Part shown: in pieces, positions 18,835 to 27,598 of the stretch
Layout of the letters: each line of letters starts with the position of its first letter
Numbering within the stretch: the first letter of the stretch is position 1
Source: Desulfosediminicola flagellatus
GTDB taxonomy: Bacteria > Desulfobacterota > Desulfobulbia > Desulfobulbales > Desulfocapsaceae
DNA: 64,000 nucleotides
Direction of reading: 5' to 3'
Assembly (NCBI RefSeq): GCF_005116655.2
Contig: NZ_CP050698.1
Coordinates: 636,001-700,000 of the forward strand
Made by a program: the position numbers and the translations under genes
The notes under the pieces: generated by a model
The model's input: only the letters and a program-made list of their open reading frames with translations
Databases searched by the model: none
Told to the model about the DNA's origin: nothing

Positions 18835-19365
18835 GAGTATCCTCCTGGTTCTGGTTGAAATGAATAGTAATGATTATAGATAATTCTGAACTATAGATAG
18901 TTCTCATCGGAAAACGGTGCTTTTCATCTAGCTCTTCGTTGCTCTCAAAATTTTATCCTCGCGGGTAAGTGAAGACTCCGATATCAACACTGTGACTATG
19001 GTAAAATTTATCGCGCGCCTCAAGTTGGATGACAATCCTTCGTTTCGAGATGAAAACCAGAAAAAACAGCAACACCTATAACGTGTACAGCAGCAGCTAA
19101 ATCGATAATTTGACTCTCTGACTATAAAGAAAAGAACAAATAAATTCTATAATAAAATCCACAAAAACAGGTAGATACGACTTTGTGATATCGAATTGAA
19201 GGGGCGGGTTATGATGAGAGACTCAGAGCCTCCCTATAAAGGTTGGGTTGTATTGGTAATTTTACAATGTGAATGGTAAAGGTTACGTTCTGGTTTGAAA
19301 ACCAGAGCAGGTGCGTTGAATGGCTATAGCAGGTTAGCTTAACATATACGATTGGTCGGGGTGGT
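18835..19365. other. Intergenic region, no gene seen
   Basis: About 530 AT-rich bases between divergent genes. Open frames here are short and lack start signals. No repeat or RNA structure was recognised. Confidence 0.5.
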
Positions 19366-20037
19366 ATGAGCAATAAAATAAAAGCAACAACAGGCAAGAA
19401 ACGAACTAAAGGTTCAATGCAGGATAAGTACTGGCGACAGGTTATGGTGCTTGCGGAGGGTAAGCAGTGGGCTGAATTGACAGAACTCGTTACCAAACAA
19501 CCATGGTTGGCAACAGCTTCAATAGGTCGTTCTATTCTTCCCGATTATCTTGCGGGCGAAAAAGATTACAGTTTATTGAGACTGCTCTGTAATGCTGAAG
19601 ATGTGCCGATTCAGCTAATGAGAGATCTTATAGCACGAGGAGCCAAAGATGCACAGGGTCGGGCATATCTTGAGCGCTTGCTGGTCGGTGCTGAGATTGG
19701 TGATGAACCGGAAGAGCCAGGTGATGTGGACGAAGATATCTCCCCTGTCGTTGCAGCAGCTGTGCTTGCAACCTGTAATGATCCTGCAGAGGTTATTGGC
19801 AGAATGCAGCAGGTACTCGAGCAGGGACTTCAGGATGAAAGTGAAGGCAGGCGTAAACTTGCGGAAAAATGCATTGGTCGTTCCCAGGTGTTTTATGATC
19901 TGCTGATGCTGCTTGAAGAAAACGATGCACTGGACAAACTGAAAGCATGTCTGGCAAATGAGTTGATTGTTGACTCGGTAGCATCCGGAAAATTGGATAG
20001 TTTACAAGCGATAGAGAATATGCTTTCAGGAAACTAA
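19366..20037 (+). CDS. Unknown helical protein
   Basis: Protein of 223 aa that I do not recognise. It starts with a basic segment (MSNKIKATTGKKRTKGS) and then looks entirely alpha-helical and soluble, with repeating leucine-rich helices (YWRQVMVLAEGKQWAELTEL, KDYSLLRLLCNAED, LMRDLIARGAKD) and an acidic stretch DEPEEPGDVDEDISP in the middle; the helices suggest a TPR/ankyrin-like solenoid, unproven. GGGGTGG lies before the ATG. The next gene starts 22 bases after its stop, followed by an MltB-type transglycosylase after 27 more, so the three probably form one operon. Confidence 0.7.
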   Translation: MSNKIKATTGKKRTKGSMQDKYWRQVMVLAEGKQWAELTELVTKQPWLATASIGRSILPDYLAGEKDYSLLRLLCNAEDVPIQLMRDLIARGAKDAQGRAYLERLLVGAEIGDEPEEPGDVDEDISPVVAAAVLATCNDPAEVIGRMQQVLEQGLQDESEGRRKLAEKCIGRSQVFYDLLMLLEENDALDKLKACLANELIVDSVASGKLDSLQAIENMLSGN

Positions 20038-20059
20038 TGAGTTTGGAACAGGAATTGAA

Positions 20060-20311
20060 ATGAGCAAGCAGTTAGCAAAGCCAGTGGCAGTCTGTTCTGA
20101 CTGTATTACCTATTCGTTTGATGTGAACGATATCGATAAACCATGCGTTGTGAAGCGCGGTGATTATCAATGCCAGGGTACCTATGTTGATGTAACGGAT
20201 CCGATTAACTGGAAAGAATGTACTGCTTGCAGCGGTACTGCCGTTGCATTTGACGGAGCGAGTTGTCTGGCATGTCAGGAAAGCGGTTGGTTGTTGACGA
20301 GAAGACGTTAA
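20060..20311 (+). CDS. Small Cys-rich protein, zinc-ribbon-like
   Basis: Protein of 83 aa with eight cysteines: VCSDC near residues 12-15, single cysteines in DKPCVV and YQCQGT, then KECTACSG and SCLACQESGW. The two CxxC pairs at the C-terminal half and the one at the N-terminus suggest a zinc ribbon or iron-sulfur site. No signal peptide. AGGA lies before the ATG. It sits between the unknown helical protein and the lytic transglycosylase, in an apparent operon. Family not recognised. Confidence 0.65.
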   Translation: MSKQLAKPVAVCSDCITYSFDVNDIDKPCVVKRGDYQCQGTYVDVTDPINWKECTACSGTAVAFDGASCLACQESGWLLTRRR

Positions 20312-20338
20312 TTTTTAGTGCTGGAGTGTGGCGATCGC

Positions 20339-21538
20339 ATGAAAAGGTATTGTTTAGCGGTTTTACTTGTTCTTGTATTGGTTAGTAGTGCTGTTGCTGC
20401 GGAGACTGATATCACGTTTGATCAATGGCTGAAGGATTTTCATTCTTTTGCACTCAAAAGGGGAATTACTGAAAATACCTGGAACCTTGCGTTTGGAAAT
20501 GTTGTTGAACCAGACACCACTGTTCTGAAACGGGCAGCATATCAGCCTGAGTTCGTGCAGGAAGTGTGGTCGTACCTGGACACCAGAGTTAATCAGTTGT
20601 CAATTCGTCGTGGTCTTGAAATGGCCGAACACCATATGGCAACTTTGGCGCTGCTTGAGAGATCGATGGAGGTTGATCGTTCAATATTACTGGCGATCTG
20701 GTCTATGGAGACCAATTATGGCTCTGTTTTAAAGAAACGTGAGAGGCTTCACTATGTGCCTCTGGCTCTGGCAACACTTGCATGGGGTGATAGCAAGCGG
20801 AGCAAATTCGCGCGCCAGCAGCTCATCGCAGCACTGGAAATTCTCCAGGCCGGAGATATCACTGCTGATGATATGCTGGGTTCCTGGGCTGGTGCCATGG
20901 GTCATACCCAATTCATCCCTACAAGTTATCTTTCCTATGGCCTCGATATGGATGGCAATGGGAAACGCGATATCTGGAACTCAATTCCTGACGCGCTTGC
21001 AACAGCTGCAAACCTGCTGGTGAAAAACGGCTGGAGGCCAGGTAAGACCTGGGGATATGAAGTTGTTCTGCCTAAAGGTATAGGAGAATATGCAGAGCAG
21101 ACCAAAACACTTGCAGAGTGGGAACAGCTCGGGCTAAAAAGACCAGGCCAAAAAGCGTTTCCAAGACCTGAAGAGAAGGCAATATTAAAAGTGCTGGCGG
21201 GAGAGAATGGTCCTGGATTTTTGATGCTGAAAAACTTTTTTGTGATCAAGCGCTATAATAATTCTGATAAGTATGCTCTGGCGGTAGGGTTGCTCGCAGA
21301 CAAGATCGCTGGTTGGGATGGCATGGTTCAATCCTGGCCACGCCCGGTAGACTCACTTACAGCAGATGAAAAAATAGAGATGCAGCAACTGCTTAAAGCA
21401 AAAGGGTTCTACGACGGAGAGGTCGATGGTTTTCTGGGCAAAGGTTCTCGGGAGGCAATTCGGGAGTTTGAAAAACAGTCAGGACTTACTGTGAACGGGA
21501 TGCCCACCAGAACCATACTTGATGCACTTAATAAGTAG
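20339..21538 (+). CDS. Lytic murein transglycosylase, MltB type with peptidoglycan-binding domain
   Basis: Periplasmic enzyme of 399 aa that cleaves the glycan strand of peptidoglycan. A signal peptide (CLAVLLVLVLVSSAVAAE) is followed by the SLT2/GH103 domain: AIWSMETNYGSVL with the catalytic Glu, then LATLAWGDSKRSKFARQQL, GSWAGAMGHTQFIPTSYLSY and LDMDGNGKRDIWNSIPDALA. The C-terminal 60 residues are a PG_binding_1 domain (LLKAKGFYDGEVDGFLGKGS). The ATG at 20339 is preferred to the TTG at 20318 because the signal peptide begins there. No lipobox Cys is evident, so it is probably soluble in the periplasm rather than lipid-anchored as E. coli MltB. Confidence 0.92.
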   Translation: MKRYCLAVLLVLVLVSSAVAAETDITFDQWLKDFHSFALKRGITENTWNLAFGNVVEPDTTVLKRAAYQPEFVQEVWSYLDTRVNQLSIRRGLEMAEHHMATLALLERSMEVDRSILLAIWSMETNYGSVLKKRERLHYVPLALATLAWGDSKRSKFARQQLIAALEILQAGDITADDMLGSWAGAMGHTQFIPTSYLSYGLDMDGNGKRDIWNSIPDALATAANLLVKNGWRPGKTWGYEVVLPKGIGEYAEQTKTLAEWEQLGLKRPGQKAFPRPEEKAILKVLAGENGPGFLMLKNFFVIKRYNNSDKYALAVGLLADKIAGWDGMVQSWPRPVDSLTADEKIEMQQLLKAKGFYDGEVDGFLGKGSREAIREFEKQSGLTVNGMPTRTILDALNK

Positions 21539-21848
21539 TTTGTAGCGTTTCGATCTTTCTGATCGTGGTGTAAGTGAATCAATGTGAGGCTATAGGCGCG
21601 AGGAGCAAACAATAATTGAAAATACGTACGCCAAACACCTTGTTTTTCCTGGTTAATTTTGGGCACTAATTACATTGAACGTAACTATTCAGTCGAGACC
21701 TCATATGTGCCCTTGTCTGTAGGCCGTAACTGTTTAGCAGTGCTCCAGATGGCCTCAAGCGGGACGATTGGCAGTAGTATGCCTATGCGAAGCGTCCGGG
21801 ATCGGGGGTAGGTGGGGTGCTGCTGAATAATTACCATTGAGCAATAAA

Positions 21849-21893
21849 AAACCCCTTTCAGGCCGCTGATAAACTTCGACCTGAAAGGGGTTT
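21849..21893 (-). terminator. Intrinsic terminator of the OmpA-type lipoprotein gene
   Basis: AAACCCCTTTCAGG pairs with CCTGAAAGGGGTTT across a 17-base loop, with an A run on the left that reads as U run for the minus-strand transcript. It lies 33 bases past the stop of the OmpA-type gene. The rest of 21539-21925 holds no gene I can support. Confidence 0.85.
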
Positions 21894-21925
21894 GTGTTTG
21901 TAGGCTGATGGGATAGTATGCCGTA

Positions 21926-22576
21926 TTAACCTTGAACTGGAACGATGATGATTTCAACTCTTCTGTTCATTGCATCATTGGAAGAGATTGGAGAGGTTTC
22001 GCCATAACCGATGGTTTCAATCCGCATCGGATCAACGCCACGTTGAACAAGAGCATTTTTCACGGAATCTGCACGGTCCTGAGACAGCTTGAGGTTGTAA
22101 TCTGCTGACCCCCTGGAGTCGGTATGACCAGCCACCTGAATTCTGGTGTGCGGGTACTTATTAAGTACATTAGAAACTCTTGAAATTTCTGTATATGCTC
22201 CCGGCTTCAGTGTAGATTGGTTGAAATCAAAAAATGCTTCGCCTTTAAACGTAGCTGTTAGAACATCCTGTTCCCTTCGGATACTGGCTGCTTCTGAGGC
22301 ACCAATTGCGCGACGGAGTTCCTGCTCCTGCAGGTCCATGTAGCGGCCCATCTGGTTTCCTGTAATTCCACCTACTGCTGCACCAATTCCTGCGCCAAGT
22401 ACTGTCGCTTCAGTATTACCGCCAATGGCCTGACCAAGTATGGCGCCAAGTCCTGCACCTACGCCAGCACCAATAGCTGTTCCCTGTTGTTGGTTTGTCT
22501 GGCCGGCACAACCGGCGAGACTGATACTGAGAGCTATAACAACAACCTTCACTGCGTTTGATAAATACCTGTTCAT
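21926..22576 (-). CDS. OmpA-family peptidoglycan-associated lipoprotein with glycine zipper
   Basis: Outer-membrane protein of 216 aa. A lipoprotein signal with lipobox SLAGC is followed by a glycine-zipper region (TAIGAGVGAGLGAILGQAIG, VLGAGIGAAVGGITG), a short charged helix, and an OmpA C-terminal domain: FFDFNQSTLKPGAY, then VAGHTDSRGSADYNLKLSQD and IGYGETSPISSNDAMNRRVE. The Asp and Arg residues that grip diaminopimelate (GHTD, NRRVE) are present. GGAGAAG precedes the ATG and a terminator follows. It probably links the outer membrane to peptidoglycan, like YiaD-type proteins. Confidence 0.92.
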   Translation of the reverse strand: MNRYLSNAVKVVVIALSISLAGCAGQTNQQQGTAIGAGVGAGLGAILGQAIGGNTEATVLGAGIGAAVGGITGNQMGRYMDLQEQELRRAIGASEAASIRREQDVLTATFKGEAFFDFNQSTLKPGAYTEISRVSNVLNKYPHTRIQVAGHTDSRGSADYNLKLSQDRADSVKNALVQRGVDPMRIETIGYGETSPISSNDAMNRRVEIIIVPVQG

Positions 22577-22748
22577 GCTGACTTCTCCTGTAATTCTGTT
22601 AATAACTCATCTATAAAGTATTTTAATATCTTTGCATGGGGGGCCGGAAAGTATCCTGGCACCATCTCATGTCTGCAGCGCATGCTGAACCTGTAAGTTG
22701 ATACCACATTTTTAATCGTTAGCAAGTGAAAAGTATAGGTAGGCGTTC

Positions 22749-23837
22749 CTATCGGGCTGATGTAACGAGTGACTGAATCTTAGTAACTGTAAAATCGCCA
22801 CTTTCCCAGTTTGGCAGAATCCATACTTTACTGTTGTGTATATCTTTTTTAGACCAGTTGCCAGAAAGTTTGAGCGTTGTGTTAAGTGTTTTCCTGTGCT
22901 TGGCTTTTAAAGGATCAAGATAGATTGCTTTGGAGTATGTCTGCCCATTAATAGTGATACCAAACGTTGCGGAAACTGGACCATGGCTTTTACGCCTATT
23001 ACCAGGACTAGCAGAAACAGTTATATCAAGGGAGCGAATAGTGGTGGTTTTAGAAAACTGATCGATAACGCGTGCATCTGTCTGTATGTAGAGTTGAGTG
23101 GGTTGATAACCTCGACGGTAGGTAGCCTTGCTCGTGGAGTCACAAATGGTATTTGGGTAGTCCCAGCCATCTCTGCTGTTATTTGATTTTTGTCCGCACC
23201 GCTTTTCACCCTCAATAGATGTTCCCCATGTTTTTGCAGGAAGAACCATTGGCAGGGGTGAATCGTTGCGATGTAACTTCTCTATGATTCTTTCTGAATA
23301 GAAGCCCGAATCTATCTGGCGATCATCGCTATTGTAATCAGGTGACCAGCCGTAATAGTTGTTGTGTTCACGTTTTGGTGAACTTCCCTTGTTATCAACT
23401 ATTAGAACAATCTGGCGAAGTACGATGTTACCATTAAACAGCAGTTGCCATGGCCCATTGCTGCTATACGAGGGGCTGTCAATTTTCAGACGATCAAAAG
23501 TGTGCTTAGCTGTTGAGTGAAAGGCTTGAGGTGATCCGCCTATCTGTGCTTTTGAGGAAATGTTTTTGCCGACTTTAAGCTTAACGGTACCATGTCCTCT
23601 GCGACTTTTTGCAACCACTATTGCTTTACGTAAATCCAGGTGCGACAGGTCGACACCTGGAAAGCGTTTGCGCAATTCTTTTTTAAGAAAAACAGGAGTT
23701 GGATCGTTAAACCTTGAATAGATATGGCTATCCTCAAAATCCATAGTGATTCTTTCACGGTTAGTCGCAAGTGATGGGGAAGCTATTGTCAGCAGCAGTG
23801 CAATTACCAGGAAATGTATGTGTAATTTTTTGATCAT
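22749..23837 (-). CDS. Exported protein of unknown function
   Basis: Protein of 362 aa with a clear signal peptide (HFLVIALLLTIASPSLA, cleavage after SLA). The mature part is basic, rich in Ser, Asn and Lys and predicted mostly beta-strand, with segments such as TVKLKVGKNISSKAQIGG and VLRQIVLIVDNKGSS, and two Cys (EKRCGQ, NTICDS) about 20 residues apart that could form a disulfide. GGAGA precedes the ATG. I do not recognise a family. It stands alone between the OmpA-type gene and aspartokinase. Confidence 0.65.
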   Translation of the reverse strand: MIKKLHIHFLVIALLLTIASPSLATNRERITMDFEDSHIYSRFNDPTPVFLKKELRKRFPGVDLSHLDLRKAIVVAKSRRGHGTVKLKVGKNISSKAQIGGSPQAFHSTAKHTFDRLKIDSPSYSSNGPWQLLFNGNIVLRQIVLIVDNKGSSPKREHNNYYGWSPDYNSDDRQIDSGFYSERIIEKLHRNDSPLPMVLPAKTWGTSIEGEKRCGQKSNNSRDGWDYPNTICDSTSKATYRRGYQPTQLYIQTDARVIDQFSKTTTIRSLDITVSASPGNRRKSHGPVSATFGITINGQTYSKAIYLDPLKAKHRKTLNTTLKLSGNWSKKDIHNSKVWILPNWESGDFTVTKIQSLVTSAR

Positions 23838-23985
23838 GATGATTCTCCACTCTGTTGTGTATTACGTTTAATCCAGTTCAAATGACCTTATTGCATGTTC
23901 CCATGAACGTGATCAGGCATTGATCCGGTTGTTGCCTTTTGTGCTTTTAAAGTAGAGTTTGAGGTAGATAAATAATAGAGGATAT

Positions 23986-24027
23986 AGGCCAATGTCAGCC
24001 ATATACAGGCCGATGTCGACCATACAT
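23986..24027. repeat. 21-bp imperfect tandem duplication
   Basis: AGGCCAATGTCAGCCATATAC is followed immediately by AGGCCGATGTCGACCATACAT. It is in the 416-base gap between the unknown exported protein and the aspartokinase terminators; nothing else is seen there. Confidence 0.4.
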
Positions 24028-24157
24028 GATAGTTATTTCAGTGTGTTAGCTGATGTCTGTGTGTGAAAGGTCTCGGAGCGCAAGAAGAGGGCAGGCGGGA
24101 TTCTCGTCGAATCTTAGAAGCTGATTACATAATAAAGAGAGATAGAAAACAAAAAAA

Positions 24158-24238
24158 AACCGGATGGCATGAAATGCCATCCGGTTGTCTGGGAGGTTGT
24201 GCAGGTGTATCCCGCATCCGTGATGAACACGGATGCGG
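24158..24238 (-). terminator. Tandem intrinsic terminators after aspartokinase
   Basis: Two hairpins follow the aspartokinase stop on the minus strand. The first, CCGCATCCGTG with CACGGATGCGG (24212-24238), begins 16 bases after the gene. The second, AACCGGATGGCAT with ATGCCATCCGGTT (24158-24186, loop GAA), is followed by a long A run that reads as U run. Both stems are perfect. Confidence 0.88.
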
Positions 24239-24253
24239 TTTATCTATCAGGTG

Positions 24254-25639
24254 CTACATGCAGAGTGCAGCATGCAGAGCACGCTGTGCGTTGGCAAACT
24301 GTTCACGCTTAACTATAAACTGCATATTGGTTTGCCTTGAGGTTTGCGACACAGCAAGGATGTTAATCTTGTCATCGGCAAGTGCTTTGGCAGCCTTAGA
24401 CATGATTCCCGGCTGTGCGATATTAGATCCAATTGCGCAGACAATGGCTACGAGCGAAGTTGTTACAGTTTCGAAGGTGTCACTTAGCTCGGCAACCAGT
24501 CGAGGTGTACAGTCTTTTTCATTTATGATGAGATCAATTGTATTGGCATTGGTCACCTTACTTATATATGACACCCGGTGATGTGCAAATATATTCATGA
24601 TACTAAGATCAAAACCAACCTCACCAACCATACGTGTATCGTGAATCTCAAGGCAGGCTACAGAGTCTGAACCTGTAACAATCTCAACTTTGGATGTAGG
24701 TGCGATGAATTCCTTGGTAATGAGTGTACCTGGATGATCAGGATCAAATGCATTTTTCACACGAATGGGGATCGAATTAATCTCAAGAGGTTTTGAAGCT
24801 TTGGGATGAATTGCTTCCATTCCTACGTCCGCAAGCTGATCGGCCACATCATAATTAGTATTACAAACGGGGTGAGCATTGTTCTCGCCAACTGTAAGCG
24901 GGTCACCTGAGCAGAGATGATATTCTTTATGAATGATAGCCTCTGATGCACCAAGGAGTACAGCAACCTTGGAAAAGGTGACCTCCGAGTAGCCTCGGTC
25001 AAATTCTCGCATAATACCTTCTGTACCTTTGGTGTAACCGGTAGCAAAGCACATGGTAGAGAATGGGTCGAGGCGGTCAAACGAGTCTTTGATCCGGTCG
25101 TCGATGGTGAGCTGGCGACCGTCCTCCCAGCCGCTTAGGTCAACAAACGTTGTGTTGTATCCACGGTTCTTAAGGATATTAGCTGAGTTGAAGGCACTGT
25201 GCATTTCACCAAGAGATGCGAGCAGTTCTCTAGCGGCAAGAAGTAACTCTCCTCTGGTGACGTATCCGGATGCGAGTACATTATCCATCGAGCGAAGAAT
25301 ATTTATTGCGAGATCAATGCGATTGCCGATAAATTCGTTTGCTTCTTCTACTTCAAGGCCTGCATCTCTAAAACTTTCGTTGATTCGAAAAAGGTTATCC
25401 CGGAGGGTGAGCATTTTGATGGGGTAGTTTTCCTGCTCTTCAAAAAGCTTGTAGATTCCTGGTTTGCCAGTTTTTTTGTGTTCAAGAAGTTCGTTAGTGG
25501 TGCCAGCATAGGCTGACACGACATAAATACGACCGTAAACGTCATCTTTGTCGTGCAGAACAACGTTATCAATGATCTCAGGGAAGCGGGACATTGACGT
25601 TCCGCCAATTTTTTCAATACGTAGATTGTGCGTTCTCAT
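24254..25639 (-). CDS. ask: Aspartate kinase, resembling the ectoine-type (Ask_Ect) group
   Basis: Aspartokinase of 461 aa, phosphorylating aspartate at the head of the Lys/Thr/Met and ectoine routes. The kinase domain starts with EKIGGTSMSRFPEIIDN, the KxGGTS nucleotide motif in its KIGGTSM variant, then VVSAYAGTTNELLEHKKTGK, ASGYVTRGELLLA and FATGYTKGTEGIMREFDRG. The last 150 residues are tandem ACT domains (GEVGFDLSIMNIFAHHRVSY, QPGIMSKAAKALADDKINIL). The KIGGTSM start and the LLEHKKTG motif match, as I remember them, the ectoine-cluster aspartokinases. No ectABC is adjacent. No good ribosome-binding site is visible, but the ATG fits the family. Confidence 0.88.
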   Translation of the reverse strand: MRTHNLRIEKIGGTSMSRFPEIIDNVVLHDKDDVYGRIYVVSAYAGTTNELLEHKKTGKPGIYKLFEEQENYPIKMLTLRDNLFRINESFRDAGLEVEEANEFIGNRIDLAINILRSMDNVLASGYVTRGELLLAARELLASLGEMHSAFNSANILKNRGYNTTFVDLSGWEDGRQLTIDDRIKDSFDRLDPFSTMCFATGYTKGTEGIMREFDRGYSEVTFSKVAVLLGASEAIIHKEYHLCSGDPLTVGENNAHPVCNTNYDVADQLADVGMEAIHPKASKPLEINSIPIRVKNAFDPDHPGTLITKEFIAPTSKVEIVTGSDSVACLEIHDTRMVGEVGFDLSIMNIFAHHRVSYISKVTNANTIDLIINEKDCTPRLVAELSDTFETVTTSLVAIVCAIGSNIAQPGIMSKAAKALADDKINILAVSQTSRQTNMQFIVKREQFANAQRALHAALCM

Positions 25640-26733
25640 AAGCTGCGTCGCCGGGGTAGAATTACAAAATAACCTGATTTTTGAGAAGAAAAGGGTACTT
25701 ATCAGGCTACTCGAGGATGATCTCTGGATGGGACTTACAGGGGAAATAGACGTGTTTTCAATGTGTTTCTAATATATGGAAAGCGCCTGTAAATTCAGAG
25801 CAATGCTTAATTATCATATTTAAAAGTGACATTGCAAGCGGTTTTTGTAATGCGTGAAAGTGTCTCATAATATCTGAATTCACCTATTTAAATTCAACCC
25901 GAAAAGTCGGTAATTTGGTCGATATCGGGACATTCGAAAAACTTACCGCAGACATATGCCTGATATTCTGAGAATAAAAATCAGGGAAGCAACGCTGATA
26001 TTGGGTAAACGGCTCGTTTTAAAATGGAAACTATCTGCAATTATCAGAGAATTAATATCAAAACCTGTATTTGGGCAGCTTGTTCACGCTACATCCGGTG
26101 AAGCCGAAAAATCTCATACTAAATTGGTTCATAGGTTGAACCATGAAACGGTGGAACTACAGTGGCTTCCAGTTTACGTAAAGTATTTGTTTGGTGATTC
26201 ATAGTGCAAAAAGGTCAGTTGCGAAGGGTGCTTGTGCATTAAACACCTTGGATTTATAAGGGGTTTTTCGAATCTGTATATGTATTATTTATATACCACG
26301 AATAGGAAAAAAATAATATGTGCGATCTGTGCCTGCTGGTCTAAAGGTGACCAGGAAGTGCTCTAAGGTGCCTAGCATAAAAATGCCTTGACGTCGTCGC
26401 ATTTGTGTTGTTAGTTTGATTTTCATGAGTGATTGTCGTGCAGTAGCGAGTGAGGGCGTAGTCTTGTTTAGGAAACCATGTTTCGCTGGAGAGAACTGGG
26501 GTTCATGGTGTTCTGCATACAATGCACAAAAAATACATTTTTTTTGCACAATTTGAAACTGCATCAAATCTGTAAGTAGTTGAAAACGCGTTTTGTTTTT
26601 CTTGACAACGGCGCGTCCTCCTTGGTAATTGATGCTCATTCAGTTCGCTATGGCTCGGGTTTCAAATTCTGAAACCAGGGTTTATAAAAACGTTACCATA
26701 AAGAGTAGTTGAACGTCGGAGGGAGATGCTCAG
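25640..26733. other. Long intergenic region before the nuo operon
   Basis: About 1.1 kb between divergent transcription units. Two open frames (25956-26204 plus, 26289-26639 minus) have unlikely compositions and no convincing ribosome-binding sites, so I do not call them. The nuo promoter must lie in the right part; no clear -35/-10 pair or operator was picked out by eye. Confidence 0.5.
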
Positions 26734-27093
26734 ATGTCGACAGAAATGGTCCTTTCCTCAGTAATTTTTTTTGGCCTGGCAGTTATTATACCAGCGATCA
26801 TGCTAGCAACGGCAGTGTTTGGCCCTCGGTCTGGCGGCACTGCTAAAAATGACCCGTACGAAAGCGGCATCAAGCATGTCGTGGGTATGGCCGACCAGAA
26901 GTTCAGTGTAAAATTCTACCTTCTGGCAATTCTCTTTCTCATCTTTGATATTGAAGCAGTTTTCATGTACCCGTGGGCAGTAAGTCTGCGTGAACTCGGT
27001 ATGTTCGGGTTCCTGGAGATGGTAGTTTTCATCCTGTTGCTTCTTACTGGACTTATTTACATTTTAAAGAAAGGGGTGCTCAATTGGCGTTAG
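26734..27093 (+). CDS. nuoA: NADH-quinone oxidoreductase subunit A
   Basis: Membrane subunit of complex I, 119 aa with three TM segments (about 8-30, 63-85 and 92-112). Family motifs are visible: PYESGIKHVVG in the first loop and KFYLLAILFLIFDIEAVFMYPWAV, with the conserved acidic residues of the loop near the quinone site. A GGAGG lies about 10 bases before the ATG. It is the first gene of a 13-gene nuo operon; nuoB begins before its stop (10-base overlap). Confidence 0.96.
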   Translation: MSTEMVLSSVIFFGLAVIIPAIMLATAVFGPRSGGTAKNDPYESGIKHVVGMADQKFSVKFYLLAILFLIFDIEAVFMYPWAVSLRELGMFGFLEMVVFILLLLTGLIYILKKGVLNWR

Positions 27094-27596
27094 GATTGGA
27101 AGCCGGTCTCGGCGAATCGGTAATTACCACCAAGTTGGATGAGGTAGTCAACTGGGGGCGTCAGTACTCGCTCTGGCCCATGGTTTTCGGTACTGCGTGT
27201 TGCGCAATCGAATTCATGAGTGCCGCTGCCAGTCAGCACGATATCTCCAGATTCGGAGCGGAAGTTGTGAGATTTTCTCCACGACAGGCAGATCTTATGC
27301 TGGTATGCGGAACGATCAGCTATAAGCAGGCCCCTATTCTGAAACGAATCTATGATCAGATGCCTGAACCAAAATGGGTAGTGTCTATGGGAGCCTGCGC
27401 GAGTTCGGGCGGTATCTATGATAACTACTGCACGGTTCAGGGTATTCACAACATCATTCCAGTAGACGTTTACATTTCAGGATGCCCTCCAAGGCCGGAA
27501 GCTGTGCTGGATGCGTTAATTAAAATCCAGGAGCAGATCCAGACAGAGAGCGTACTGGTTGACCGACATAAAGACTACAAAGGAATCCTTGACTGA
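27084..27596 (+). CDS. nuoB: NADH-quinone oxidoreductase subunit B (N2 cluster)
   Basis: Hydrophilic subunit of complex I carrying [4Fe-4S] cluster N2 at the quinone site, 170 aa. The tandem Cys ligand GTACCAIEFMSAAAS, then GTISYKQAPILKRIYDQMPE with C-G before it (LVCGTIS), GACASSGGIYDN and VYISGCPPRPEAVLDAL supply all four cluster cysteines. The start appears to be the TTG overlapping nuoA by 10 bases, with AAAGGGG eight bases upstream; translation is probably coupled to nuoA. Confidence 0.97.
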   Translation: MALGLEAGLGESVITTKLDEVVNWGRQYSLWPMVFGTACCAIEFMSAAASQHDISRFGAEVVRFSPRQADLMLVCGTISYKQAPILKRIYDQMPEPKWVVSMGACASSGGIYDNYCTVQGIHNIIPVDVYISGCPPRPEAVLDALIKIQEQIQTESVLVDRHKDYKGILD

Positions 27597-27598
27597 TC

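Noticed and set aside
25956..26639. Open frames of 82 aa (plus) and 116 aa (minus) before the nuo operon
   Set aside because: No ribosome-binding site of quality, no recognisable motif, composition unlike the neighbouring genes; chance frames in an AT-rich gap.
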